Below the pieces are notes generated by a model. That model saw only the letters and a list, made by a program, of their open reading frames with translations. It was not told the origin of the DNA and did not search any database. DNA of 7,479 nt from Pseudomonadota bacterium (GTDB lineage Bacteria > Desulfobacterota > Desulfobacteria > Desulfobacterales > ETH-SRB1): assembly GCA_018897415.1 (NCBI GenBank), contig JAHIKR010000392.1, positions 1 to 7,479 on the forward strand, written 5' to 3'. Shown piece by piece: positions 1-6,067 of the stretch. Position 1 is the first letter of the stretch. Every line of letters begins with the position of its first letter. The translations under genes were made by a program, and so were the position numbers.

Positions 1-23
1 GAGCTCATAAAAGAGGTGTTTTA

Positions 24-43
24 TTGTTATTAATCAATAACAA
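24..43. promoter_or_regulatory. Perfect 8-bp inverted repeat upstream of the HU gene
   Basis: TTGTTATT (24-31) and AATAACAA (36-43) are exact reverse complements separated by the 4-nt loop AATC. The repeat ends just before the Shine-Dalgarno sequence of the HU gene. It could be an operator half-site pair or a weak 5'-leader hairpin. It is very AT-rich and no T-tract follows it, so it is unlikely to be a terminator. Its function is not shown by the sequence. Confidence 0.35.
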
Positions 44-61
44 AAAAAGGGGGAAGTAAGT

Positions 62-334
62 ATGACAAAAGCAGAATTAGTAGAAAAAATGGCAAGCGAT
101 GCGGGCATTTCCAAGGTCGCAGCATCAGGTGCACTAAACTCTTTCATGGATGGTGTAACAAAGGCGCTAAAGAAAAAAGACGGCAAAGTTACTCTCGTGG
201 GATTTGGGACTTTTTCAAAAGTTCGCAGGAAAGCTCGTAAGGGCCGTAATCCTCAAACAGGCGCACCGCTTAAAATCAAAGCATGCAGTGTTGTTAAGTT
301 CAGGCCCGGCAAGAAACTAAAAGCCGCTATATAG
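62..334 (+). CDS. HU/IHF-family DNA-binding protein
   Basis: A small basic nucleoid protein that binds and bends DNA as a dimer. At 90 aa it is the normal length for HU. The family hallmarks are visible: an N-terminal helical dimerisation part (about 1-40), the GFGTF turn (47-51), the beta-arm with RNPQTG (62-67), whose Pro64 sits where the family's DNA-intercalating proline lies, and the closing FRPGKKLK (80-87). Lysine and arginine are abundant. The start is supported by a strong GGGGGAAG Shine-Dalgarno sequence at 49-56, six bases before ATG. The gene is monocistronic as seen and converges on the minus-strand operon, with a shared stem-loop after the stop. The sequence fits an HU-like homodimer better than a specific IHF subunit, but motifs alone do not fully separate the two. 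Confidence 0.95.
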   Translation: MTKAELVEKMASDAGISKVAASGALNSFMDGVTKALKKKDGKVTLVGFGTFSKVRRKARKGRNPQTGAPLKIKACSVVKFRPGKKLKAAI

Positions 335-349
335 CTCAAGCTGAATTTA

Positions 350-391
350 AAGGCAGTTTGTTTAATTTGTTAATCTTAAACAGACCGCCTT
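350..391. terminator. Bidirectional stem-loop between convergent genes
   Basis: The arms 351-365 (AGGCAGTTTGTTTAA) and 376-390 (TTAAACAGACCGCCT) form a 15-bp stem with one mismatch and one G-T pair around a 10-nt loop, and an extra A-T pair (350/391) closes it. Read on the minus strand, the stem is followed by TTAAATT, a modest U-rich tail. On the plus strand the tail is poorer. The placement between the HU stop and the acylphosphatase stop fits a shared terminator. Confidence 0.65.
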
Positions 392-419
392 AACACCACA
401 CTTATTTCATGACAGACTC

Positions 420-701
420 TTAGTATCTGAGTTCAAACTCATAATAGTCACCTGTAAAGTCTTCCAATTCCACATCCACTTTCTTAACATCAGCAAGGCG
501 CGGGCCGTCCTTGCACCATTCAAGAATTGAGTTTACATTTTTTTCATTACCTTCAAAAACGGCTTCGACTGTTCCATCTCTTCTGTTTCTTACCCATCCC
601 AAAACCTCGCAGCTATCTGCCACGCGTTTTGTTTCCATTCTAAAAAAAACTCCTTGAACCCTGCCGCTTATTATTGCATGAGCTCTTACCTTCTTTGACA
701 T
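420..701 (-). CDS. acyP: Acylphosphatase
   Basis: Hydrolyses the carboxyl-phosphate bond of acyl phosphates such as acetyl phosphate; cytoplasmic. At 93 aa it has the normal family length. The signature GRVQGVFFR (13-21) supplies the phosphate-binding loop with catalytic Arg21, and GWVRN (35-39) supplies catalytic Asn39, followed by RRDGTVEAVFEG. The C-terminus ends in the usual beta-strand (YYEFELRY). The start is well supported: GGAGG lies five bases upstream (707-711). It is the last gene of the minus-strand run, 46 nt after the phosphatidyltransferase stop, and is followed by the stem-loop at 350-391. Cys31 and all motif residues are intact and nothing looks truncated. The physiological substrate of bacterial acylphosphatases is generally uncertain. 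Confidence 0.95.
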   Translation of the reverse strand: MSKKVRAHAIISGRVQGVFFRMETKRVADSCEVLGWVRNRRDGTVEAVFEGNEKNVNSILEWCKDGPRLADVKKVDVELEDFTGDYYEFELRY

Positions 702-747
702 ATTAGCCTCCAGAATTCTTTTAAAAACTGATCCCCGTCCCCCTGAA

Positions 748-1308
748 TTATTTCTGTGCCTGACTATTTTCCGAAGCGGTCTGAAGAATATTCAGGCCTA
801 TGTAAATATAATGAAGGCCCGATATTATTGTAAGCCCGGCCGTGAGCCAGTATAATGACCATTGAATCATATAAAAATCGGGGAGCTTCGGATGAAGGAG
901 GGCTAAAAAGACTGTGGAAAGCTGGGCAACGGTAGTACATTTACTGGCAATACTCGGCTTCACTTCAAAATCAACATTGATAATTGAAAAAATAGCAATG
1001 CCAAGCAGTATCAAGATATCCCGACTTATTACAATAACTGTCAGCCAGCCGGGCACTATTTTAAGAATCGCCAAGCTTACAAAAGCCGAGGTTAAAAGGA
1101 GCTTATCTGCTATAGGATCAAGGTAAGCCCCAAGTACTGTATGCTGGTTAAAATATCTTGCAAAAAGCCCGTCTAATGCGTCGCTTATAGCAGCTATGGT
1201 AAAGACCAAAAGGGCAAATGAAAACAAATTTCTCAGCAAAAAAATAACAAAAAGAGGGGTCAGAAGTATTCTGATAACGGTTAAAATATTAGGAATGTTT
1301 ATACTCAA
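748..1308 (-). CDS. pgsA: CDP-alcohol phosphatidyltransferase, PgsA type
   Basis: Probable CDP-diacylglycerol--glycerol-3-phosphate 3-phosphatidyltransferase, which makes phosphatidylglycerol phosphate, the committed step to phosphatidylglycerol and cardiolipin, in the inner membrane. The family signature D-x2-D-G-x2-A-R-x8-G-x3-D-x3-D is complete: D43, D46, G47, A50, R51, G60, D64 and D68 (the metal- and substrate-binding aspartates). The opening NIPNILTVIRILLTP is typical of PgsA. About five hydrophobic segments follow (roughly 10-25, 29-42, 70-87, 90-110, 150-175). The length of 186 aa is normal. The start codon is TTG: an in-frame TAG lies two codons upstream and no ATG follows near the N-terminus, so no usual alternative remains. 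The Shine-Dalgarno sequence is weak (GAGACC), which suggests low translation or coupling to the upstream gene 35 nt away. Another alcohol acceptor cannot be excluded from sequence alone. Confidence 0.87.
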   Translation of the reverse strand: MSINIPNILTVIRILLTPLFVIFLLRNLFSFALLVFTIAAISDALDGLFARYFNQHTVLGAYLDPIADKLLLTSAFVSLAILKIVPGWLTVIVISRDILILLGIAIFSIINVDFEVKPSIASKCTTVAQLSTVFLALLHPKLPDFYMIQWSLYWLTAGLTIISGLHYIYIGLNILQTASENSQAQK

Positions 1309-1343
1309 TTTAGTCTAGGTCTCAATAATATTTCTATGTTATT

Positions 1344-2549
1344 CTAACTCGAAACAAGCCTGACTCTTAAATGGCTCTGAGAGATTTCATATATATTAAT
1401 ACCAAATGATTCAAAATTCTTCAACATCAAAGCATCTGCAAGTTCCTTTGCATTTCCCTGGAAATTTACAATTATGGTTGCCTCATCAGCTTTCATTTCA
1501 CTTGTTTGTACTGAATCAACACCAGGTATTTCGTTCAATTCGGCGCGAAAAACGACAAGGTTTGATAAAGCTCTAGTACCTTCAACAATGATCACAAGAG
1601 TTGTAACGCTCTTCTTAACCTCTTTATGCCATTCCCTGATTATCTGTGAAGCCAGGTCACTGCCTGCAAGATATCCTACATTTGAAAGCGCATCCCTTCC
1701 CCCGGCAATATCATCTTTATTAACTGATACCGCTGACTGGTTGGTAGAAGCAATTTCTTCACCTGTGTCTGTCCTTAAGGCACGGGCAAACACAGTGCCT
1801 TTAAATGATTTTATATTTTCTCCCATAGTGTTTGGAGCTATATCTGCTTTAGAATTTCCCACTATTACCACATCTGCCTGCAGAACAGCTCCCAGACTCA
1901 CAGCATCCTGATTGCTAAGATCGGCTTTGTATTTTAAAGCTTCAGATTCTTCATTTATTACTAAACTCTTTTGATCAATTACAGAGAACCCATTTCTTAA
2001 CATCTTCTCGGTCATGGCAATCTCTGTATAACCTTTAACAAAAGTTAAATCCTCCGACCACCAGTAACGTGGCAAGATGTCGTCAAAATTCTGCTCTGCA
2101 ATAAAAAAAAGAATTTTAGGCAAGTTTTTTTTGTAAACCTTTATGTCTGCGCTTATCAATTTTTCCTCGATTGCATCAATTGAAACCGTTGCCTGAACAA
2201 GTACTCTGTATTTATTCTTGGATACCGATTCTGTGAGGACTTTGTAATATTCAACAAATTCTGAAGTATTATCATATAGAATTTCAGTTAATATTTTAAA
2301 ATTCTGTATCATTGACTCAAGGGGTAAAAAATCCGCAACAGCGAGCTCAACCGCAGAAACCAGGCTGTTTTTAATCGCCTGATCCCTTGCTTCTGCAACA
2401 TTCCCACCATGAATTGTACCCGTTCCTATTACCTCAATAATTTTTCCCGAGACATCTTCCTCAGCATTAACAATACCTGATAAGTTTGCAGCAACTGCAA
2501 GTATAAAAACTGTAAAAAGCAATCTTTTAATCAATGAAGAAAAATACAT
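1344..2549 (-). CDS. Exported FlgT-like protein of unknown role
   Basis: A 401-aa protein with a signal peptide (KR at 8-9, hydrophobic core about 10-27, likely cleavage after VNA at 27-29), so probably periplasmic. There is no lipobox cysteine. Residues about 34-135 resemble the N-terminal domain of flagellar assembly protein FlgT: a GxGT strand followed by a helix with AEARDQAIKNSLVSAVE, then YYKVLTES and YRVLVQATVSI. Residues about 143-305 look like an alpha/beta FlgT-middle or TolB-N-like domain (KILFFIAEQ, ADVVIVGNSKA, FARALRTDTGEEI). Residues about 312-401 form a small alpha/beta domain (VIIVEGTRALSNL, IPGVDSVQ, ATIIVNFQG). No flagellar gene is nearby, so a flagellar role is not supported by context. 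The gene starts 3 nt after the stop of the prenyl synthase gene, with TAAGG inside that gene's 3' end as its ribosome site, which indicates translational coupling. The fold assignment is from pattern memory, not a search. Confidence 0.7.
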   Translation of the reverse strand: MYFSSLIKRLLFTVFILAVAANLSGIVNAEEDVSGKIIEVIGTGTIHGGNVAEARDQAIKNSLVSAVELAVADFLPLESMIQNFKILTEILYDNTSEFVEYYKVLTESVSKNKYRVLVQATVSIDAIEEKLISADIKVYKKNLPKILFFIAEQNFDDILPRYWWSEDLTFVKGYTEIAMTEKMLRNGFSVIDQKSLVINEESEALKYKADLSNQDAVSLGAVLQADVVIVGNSKADIAPNTMGENIKSFKGTVFARALRTDTGEEIASTNQSAVSVNKDDIAGGRDALSNVGYLAGSDLASQIIREWHKEVKKSVTTLVIIVEGTRALSNLVVFRAELNEIPGVDSVQTSEMKADEATIIVNFQGNAKELADALMLKNFESFGINIYEISQSHLRVRLVSS

Positions 2550-2552
2550 ATA

Positions 2553-3533
2553 TTAAGCCTTACGAATCAGAGCATAATCCGCTATATTTAAAAGCAACTC
2601 TTTTGTTTCAGAAGGTTCAAAGAAGAGAATAGAGTTTTTCGCCTTTTCAATATGTTTTGATGCAAGTTTTTTTGTATATTCAAGGCCTCCATATCTTTTT
2701 AATAATTCTATCAATTTTTCAAAATCATTAAAAGAAAAATTTTTATCTGTAATTATTTTTTCCATAATGATTCTATCTTCAGAACTGGCTTCTTTTAATG
2801 AATATATAACTGGAAGCGTGAGTTTTCCTTCTTTCAGGTCAGTTCCTACCTCCTTCCCAAGAATGCTTGTATCAGATGTATAGTCAAGCAGATCATCCGC
2901 CATCTGAAAAGCAAGCCCTAGATTAAAGCCATAGTCTGAAAGAGCTTTTTCCTCTTTTTCCAAAGCGTTTGCAATGAGGGCGCCCGTCCAGCATGCTCCC
3001 TGCATGAGTACAGCAGTCTTGCGCCGGATTATCTCCATATACTCATCTTCTGGCAGGTCTAAATTTTCCCTTCTTAGCAACTGGTGTATTTCTCCCTGTG
3101 ACATATCCTCGGCAATTTTTGATATAATTTTAATTATCTTGGGAAGCCCTATTTCAGCTGAAATAGAAAGTGAACGAGCTAGAAGAAAATCCCCTGTCAG
3201 CACTGCTATAGGATTCCCCCATAATGAATGGGCTACAGGTTTCCCTCTCCGCAAAGTTGCCCCATCAATAAGATCGTCATGCAGCAAGGTGGCAGCATGT
3301 AAATATTCAAAAATTGTGGAATAAGTTTTATCCTTTTCTCCTTTATAGCCACAAATTCTTGCTGAAAGAATCATCAGCATAGGTCTCAATCTCTTGCCTC
3401 CTGAAAATAATATATGACTCGCCACCTCTGAAACCAGATCAAGATACGGACTTAAGTTCTCTTTAAGTGCGTGTTCAATTTCCTCAAGGTCTTCACTTAT
3501 CATGGAAAGTATTTTATTTTTTAGATCGCTCAT
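2553..3533 (-). CDS. ispB: Long-chain polyprenyl diphosphate synthase
   Basis: A trans-prenyltransferase that condenses isopentenyl diphosphate onto an allylic diphosphate to build the quinone side chain (in this kind of organism probably for menaquinone). All family motifs are present: GGKRLRP (45-51), the first aspartate-rich motif DDLID (86-90) followed by RRGKP, the FQMADDLLD block with the second aspartate-rich motif (213-217), and GKEVGTDLKEGKLTLP (226-241). The first motif is DDxxD without the two-residue insertion of bacterial farnesyl diphosphate synthases, and the residue five before it is small (Ala81), as in octaprenyl/heptaprenyl enzymes; long product length is therefore favoured, but the exact length is not decidable. 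At 326 aa the length is typical. The start ATG overlaps the rimO stop in an ATGA arrangement, with AGGA about ten bases upstream inside rimO. Confidence 0.9.
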   Translation of the reverse strand: MSDLKNKILSMISEDLEEIEHALKENLSPYLDLVSEVASHILFSGGKRLRPMLMILSARICGYKGEKDKTYSTIFEYLHAATLLHDDLIDGATLRRGKPVAHSLWGNPIAVLTGDFLLARSLSISAEIGLPKIIKIISKIAEDMSQGEIHQLLRRENLDLPEDEYMEIIRRKTAVLMQGACWTGALIANALEKEEKALSDYGFNLGLAFQMADDLLDYTSDTSILGKEVGTDLKEGKLTLPVIYSLKEASSEDRIIMEKIITDKNFSFNDFEKLIELLKRYGGLEYTKKLASKHIEKAKNSILFFEPSETKELLLNIADYALIRKA

Positions 3534-4846
3534 ACTGTTTTTCCTACTAGGTCATATTCAAAAGCGTCTGTAATCTTTATGCCGGCAAATTTGCCCGGCT
3601 TCAACTGGCTTGAATTAATATATGTAATTCCATCTACTTCCGGAGCCTGAAAATATGTTCGGCCAATAAACATATTGTCTTCTGATTTCTTTTCCACCAG
3701 AACCTGCAAAACCCTTCCTATGTATTTCTGGTTATTTTTCACAGAAATATCTGCCTGAAGAGACATTAGCCGGTCATGTCTTTTCTTTGCTGTGTTTTTC
3801 GGAACATGGTGGGCAAGTCTGTGAGATGGCAGATCTTCAGAGTCAGAATATATAAAAACACCAAGGTGATCGAAACAAATATCTTCTACAAAATCAAACA
3901 ACTCTTTAAAGTCCTTATCTGTTTCTCCAGGGAAACCCACTATAGCTGTTGTTCGCAGTGCACAACCAGGAGCTATCTCTCTGATCTTTTCAAACAGCCT
4001 GTACAAGTCATCACGTGTATATTTTCTGCCCATTCTTTTTAAAACAGTACCGCTGACATGCTGAATCGGAATGTCAAAATAAGTGCAGATATTATCATGT
4101 TTTGCAATAGTTTTTATAACTGATTCATCTATGCTATCAGGATGTCCATACAAAAGCCTTACCCACACATTCTCAGATATTTCTGTAATACTTTCAAACA
4201 GCCCGCTTAAGCCAACTGACATATTTAGATCTTTGCCATAACTCGTTGTATCCTGGGCAACAAGTATCAGTTCTTTTATGCCTAAAAGGACCATAGAACG
4301 AGCCTCTGCAACAATATCTGCATGATTACGGCTTCTGTATTTCCCACGCAGTTTTGGGATAATACAATAGGTGCAATGCCTGCTGCATCCTTCTGCTATC
4401 TTTATATAGGCAATATGGGATGAACTTCGCACTCTATGTGTGTCTTTTGTCTGCATCGCTAATAAATTGGGATCCGGTAAAAGACACTTTGAAAAGTTCA
4501 GAGGATCTTCGACTGCATGCACAATTCTATCTAAAGCGCCTGTGCCCAGGAAAATATCAACCTCCGGCAGAGCACGTACTATTTTTTCTCTGAAACGTTC
4601 AGGGAGGCATCCTGTAACGATAAGGTGCTGGCAAACTCCGTTTTTTTTAAACTTTGCCAGTTCAAGGATGGTATCTATTGATTCATTGACAGCTGGTTCA
4701 ATAAAGCTACAGGTGTTAACAATTATTATATCTGCTTTAGCAGGGTCATCTGTAATTACCCAACCTGCATTAACAAGGCTTCCAAGCATAACCTCGCTAT
4801 CAATAAGATTTTTAGCACAACCTAAACTTACCAAATGCAGCTTCAT
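3530..4846 (-). CDS. rimO: Ribosomal protein uS12 methylthiotransferase RimO
   Basis: A radical-SAM enzyme that adds a methylthio group to a conserved aspartate of ribosomal protein S12, using two [4Fe-4S] clusters. The N-terminal methylthiotransferase domain (about 1-120) carries the cluster cysteines C10, C46 and C80. The opening LGCAKNLIDSE distinguishes RimO from the tRNA enzyme MiaB. The radical-SAM motif CxxxCxxC is C154, C158, C161. GFPGETD (304-310) and IYSDSED follow, then a C-terminal TRAM domain (about 371-436) with the RimO-type GRTYFQAPEVDG. The length of 438 aa is normal. ATG is the only sensible start because the next methionine is residue 20, past the first cysteine. Unusually, no Shine-Dalgarno sequence precedes it, and an intrinsic terminator lies 27 nt upstream. 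It heads the five-gene run and overlaps the next gene by 4 nt. Confidence 0.96.
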   Translation of the reverse strand: MKLHLVSLGCAKNLIDSEVMLGSLVNAGWVITDDPAKADIIIVNTCSFIEPAVNESIDTILELAKFKKNGVCQHLIVTGCLPERFREKIVRALPEVDIFLGTGALDRIVHAVEDPLNFSKCLLPDPNLLAMQTKDTHRVRSSSHIAYIKIAEGCSRHCTYCIIPKLRGKYRSRNHADIVAEARSMVLLGIKELILVAQDTTSYGKDLNMSVGLSGLFESITEISENVWVRLLYGHPDSIDESVIKTIAKHDNICTYFDIPIQHVSGTVLKRMGRKYTRDDLYRLFEKIREIAPGCALRTTAIVGFPGETDKDFKELFDFVEDICFDHLGVFIYSDSEDLPSHRLAHHVPKNTAKKRHDRLMSLQADISVKNNQKYIGRVLQVLVEKKSEDNMFIGRTYFQAPEVDGITYINSSQLKPGKFAGIKITDAFEYDLVGKTV

Positions 4847-4861
4847 TTAAAACACGATGGG

Positions 4862-4899
4862 ATAAAAGTTAAAGGGCTACCTTATTCAACAGGCAGCCC
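4862..4899 (-). terminator. Intrinsic terminator after etfA
   Basis: On the minus strand GGGCTGCCT (4899-4891) pairs with AGGTAGCCC (4882-4874) in a 9-bp stem with one mismatch around an 8-nt loop. TTTAACTTTTAT (4873-4862) follows directly, a good U-rich tail. It lies 34 nt after the etfA stop and ends the etf transcript. Because rimO begins at 4846, it could also act as an attenuator for the rimO operon. Confidence 0.8.
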
Positions 4900-4933
4900 A
4901 TGCTTAACATCTACTTAAGTTCACAAATATCTT

Positions 4934-5899
4934 TTAACTTTTTAATTTTTTTATCTCTTCCGTAATTAAAGGAACATATTCAAATAAATCGCCAACAATA
5001 CCAAAATCAGCCTTTGGAAATATAGGCGCTTCATCATCCTTGTTTATAGCAACAATAACTTTTGATGAAGACATACCCGCAAGATGTTGTATGGCCCCGG
5101 ATATTCCACAGGCAACATAAAGATTTGGGGAAACGACTTTTCCTGTCTGTCCAACCTGGTCTGAAGGAGGCCGCCATCCCTCATCAACTGCAGACCGCGA
5201 CGCACCCACAGCACCACCAAGCAATTCTGCCAATTCTTCTATCACAGAAAAATCAGGCCCTCCCATTCCTCTGCCACCTGATACAACCACATCCGCTTCT
5301 GTAAGCTCAACCTTGCCGATATCCAACTTCTTTTCAACAAACATCAGATCGGTTTTACCTACATCTATATCAAGCTTCTCTATCACTCCGGCTCCGGAAG
5401 ATTCGGCAATACCCATTGCATTGGGTCGAATAGCAACAATCTGCGGCTTCCCATATAGTGCCACATCAGCCAGAATTTTCCCCCCGTACATTGGGCGTGT
5501 GGCAATAATATTTCCATTCTCAACACGGATCTCCACACAATCCATAGCCAGCGGAGCGTTAAGACGTGCGGATAGACGTGCCGACATATCCTTACCCTGA
5601 GAAGATGCCCCCATAATTAGTACAGACGGATTTTCTTTGTTTACAATATCAGCGACTACATTAGTATATGCATCAGTCATATATTCACTTAAAGCCTGGT
5701 TATCGACAACAATTATTTTGTCTGCACCATACTTCCCGGGTTCATCAGAAATATTTTCTATGCCTGATCCCAGAACCACGGCTGTAAGATTACAACCCAG
5801 ACTTTCAGCCAAGCGGTTACCCTCACTTAAAGCCTCATAAGTAACTTTTCGAAAGATGCCTTCTGACTGTTCTGTTATTGCAATTACACCATTTGACAT
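4934..5899 (-). CDS. etfA: Electron transfer flavoprotein subunit alpha
   Basis: The FAD-carrying subunit of the EtfAB heterodimer, which passes electrons between flavoprotein dehydrogenases (for example acyl-CoA dehydrogenases) and the quinone pool; cytoplasmic. Numbered from ATG 5905, the C-terminal FAD domain shows SGGRGMGG (209-216), GASRSAVDEGW (234-244), DQVGQTGKVVSP (249-260), the ETF-alpha signature LYVACGISGAIQHLAG (262-277) and AINKDDEAPIFPKADFGIVGD (286-306, read in two parts). The N-terminal alpha/beta domain covers about 5-190. Start choice: AAGGAG directly abuts ATG 5905 with zero spacing, but lies 6 nt before a second in-frame ATG at 5899. The second is therefore called, giving 321 aa that begins MSNGVIAI. 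The gap to etfB is 167 nt, unusually long for this pair and filled by element 1. A terminator follows. Confidence 0.96.
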   Translation of the reverse strand: MSNGVIAITEQSEGIFRKVTYEALSEGNRLAESLGCNLTAVVLGSGIENISDEPGKYGADKIIVVDNQALSEYMTDAYTNVVADIVNKENPSVLIMGASSQGKDMSARLSARLNAPLAMDCVEIRVENGNIIATRPMYGGKILADVALYGKPQIVAIRPNAMGIAESSGAGVIEKLDIDVGKTDLMFVEKKLDIGKVELTEADVVVSGGRGMGGPDFSVIEELAELLGGAVGASRSAVDEGWRPPSDQVGQTGKVVSPNLYVACGISGAIQHLAGMSSSKVIVAINKDDEAPIFPKADFGIVGDLFEYVPLITEEIKKLKS

Positions 5900-5905
5900 A
5901 TTCAT

Positions 5906-5911
5906 CTCCTT
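5906..5911 (-). promoter_or_regulatory. Shine-Dalgarno sequence that decides the etfA start
   Basis: The minus strand reads AAGGAG ATG AAT ATG. The first ATG (5905-5903) has no spacing from the AAGGAG, whereas the second (5899-5897) has the ideal 6 nt. The second is the better start, and the encoded proteins differ only by Met-Asn. Confidence 0.7.
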
Positions 5912-5926
5912 ATAAATATTTAAATA

Positions 5927-6067
5927 GTGCCCGAACGAAAACTATAAAATTTTTTCAAGTTCAAGGAAGGCGCAAATTTTAACCGCAGGAATACATGGAG
6001 TATTTTGAGGATTAAAATTTAAGCCTGACGCAGAAATTGGGAAAATTAGCAGTTTTCGTTCAGGCAC
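5927..6067. mobile_element. MITE-like element 1, inserted between etfB and etfA
   Basis: A 141-bp element without coding capacity. Its terminal inverted repeats GTGCCCGAACGAAAACT (5927-5943) and AGTTTTCGTTCAGGCAC (6051-6067) match at 16 of 17 positions. It is flanked by the direct repeat TAAATA (5921-5926 and 6068-6073), which looks like a target-site duplication. The AT-rich core holds further inverted repeats, for example AATTTTAA/TTAAAATT. Deleting the element plus one TAAATA gives etfB ending ATT-TAA and then 20 nt to the etfA ATG, a normal operon junction. The present etfB TAG stop consists of the TA of the duplication plus the first G of the repeat. No transposase is present, so it would be mobilised in trans if it is mobile at all. 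Confidence 0.75.

Noticed and set aside
24..43. The inverted repeat before the HU gene as a terminator of an upstream gene
   Set aside because: The stem is AT-rich and followed by A and G runs on the plus strand, without a U-tract.
914..1126. Plus-strand ORF of 70 aa inside pgsA
   Set aside because: It is antisense to a well-supported membrane enzyme gene, has no ribosome site and shows no recognisable protein features.
4440..4850. Plus-strand ORF of 136 aa opposite rimO
   Set aside because: It is the complement of the conserved RimO N-terminal domain and a shadow of that gene; the other plus-strand ORFs inside the minus-strand genes are rejected for the same reason.
5927..6067. A promoter for etfA within element 1 (TATAGT near its left end on the minus strand)
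   Set aside because: No -35-like hexamer occurs at 16-18 nt spacing, so the match is within chance for AT-rich sequence.
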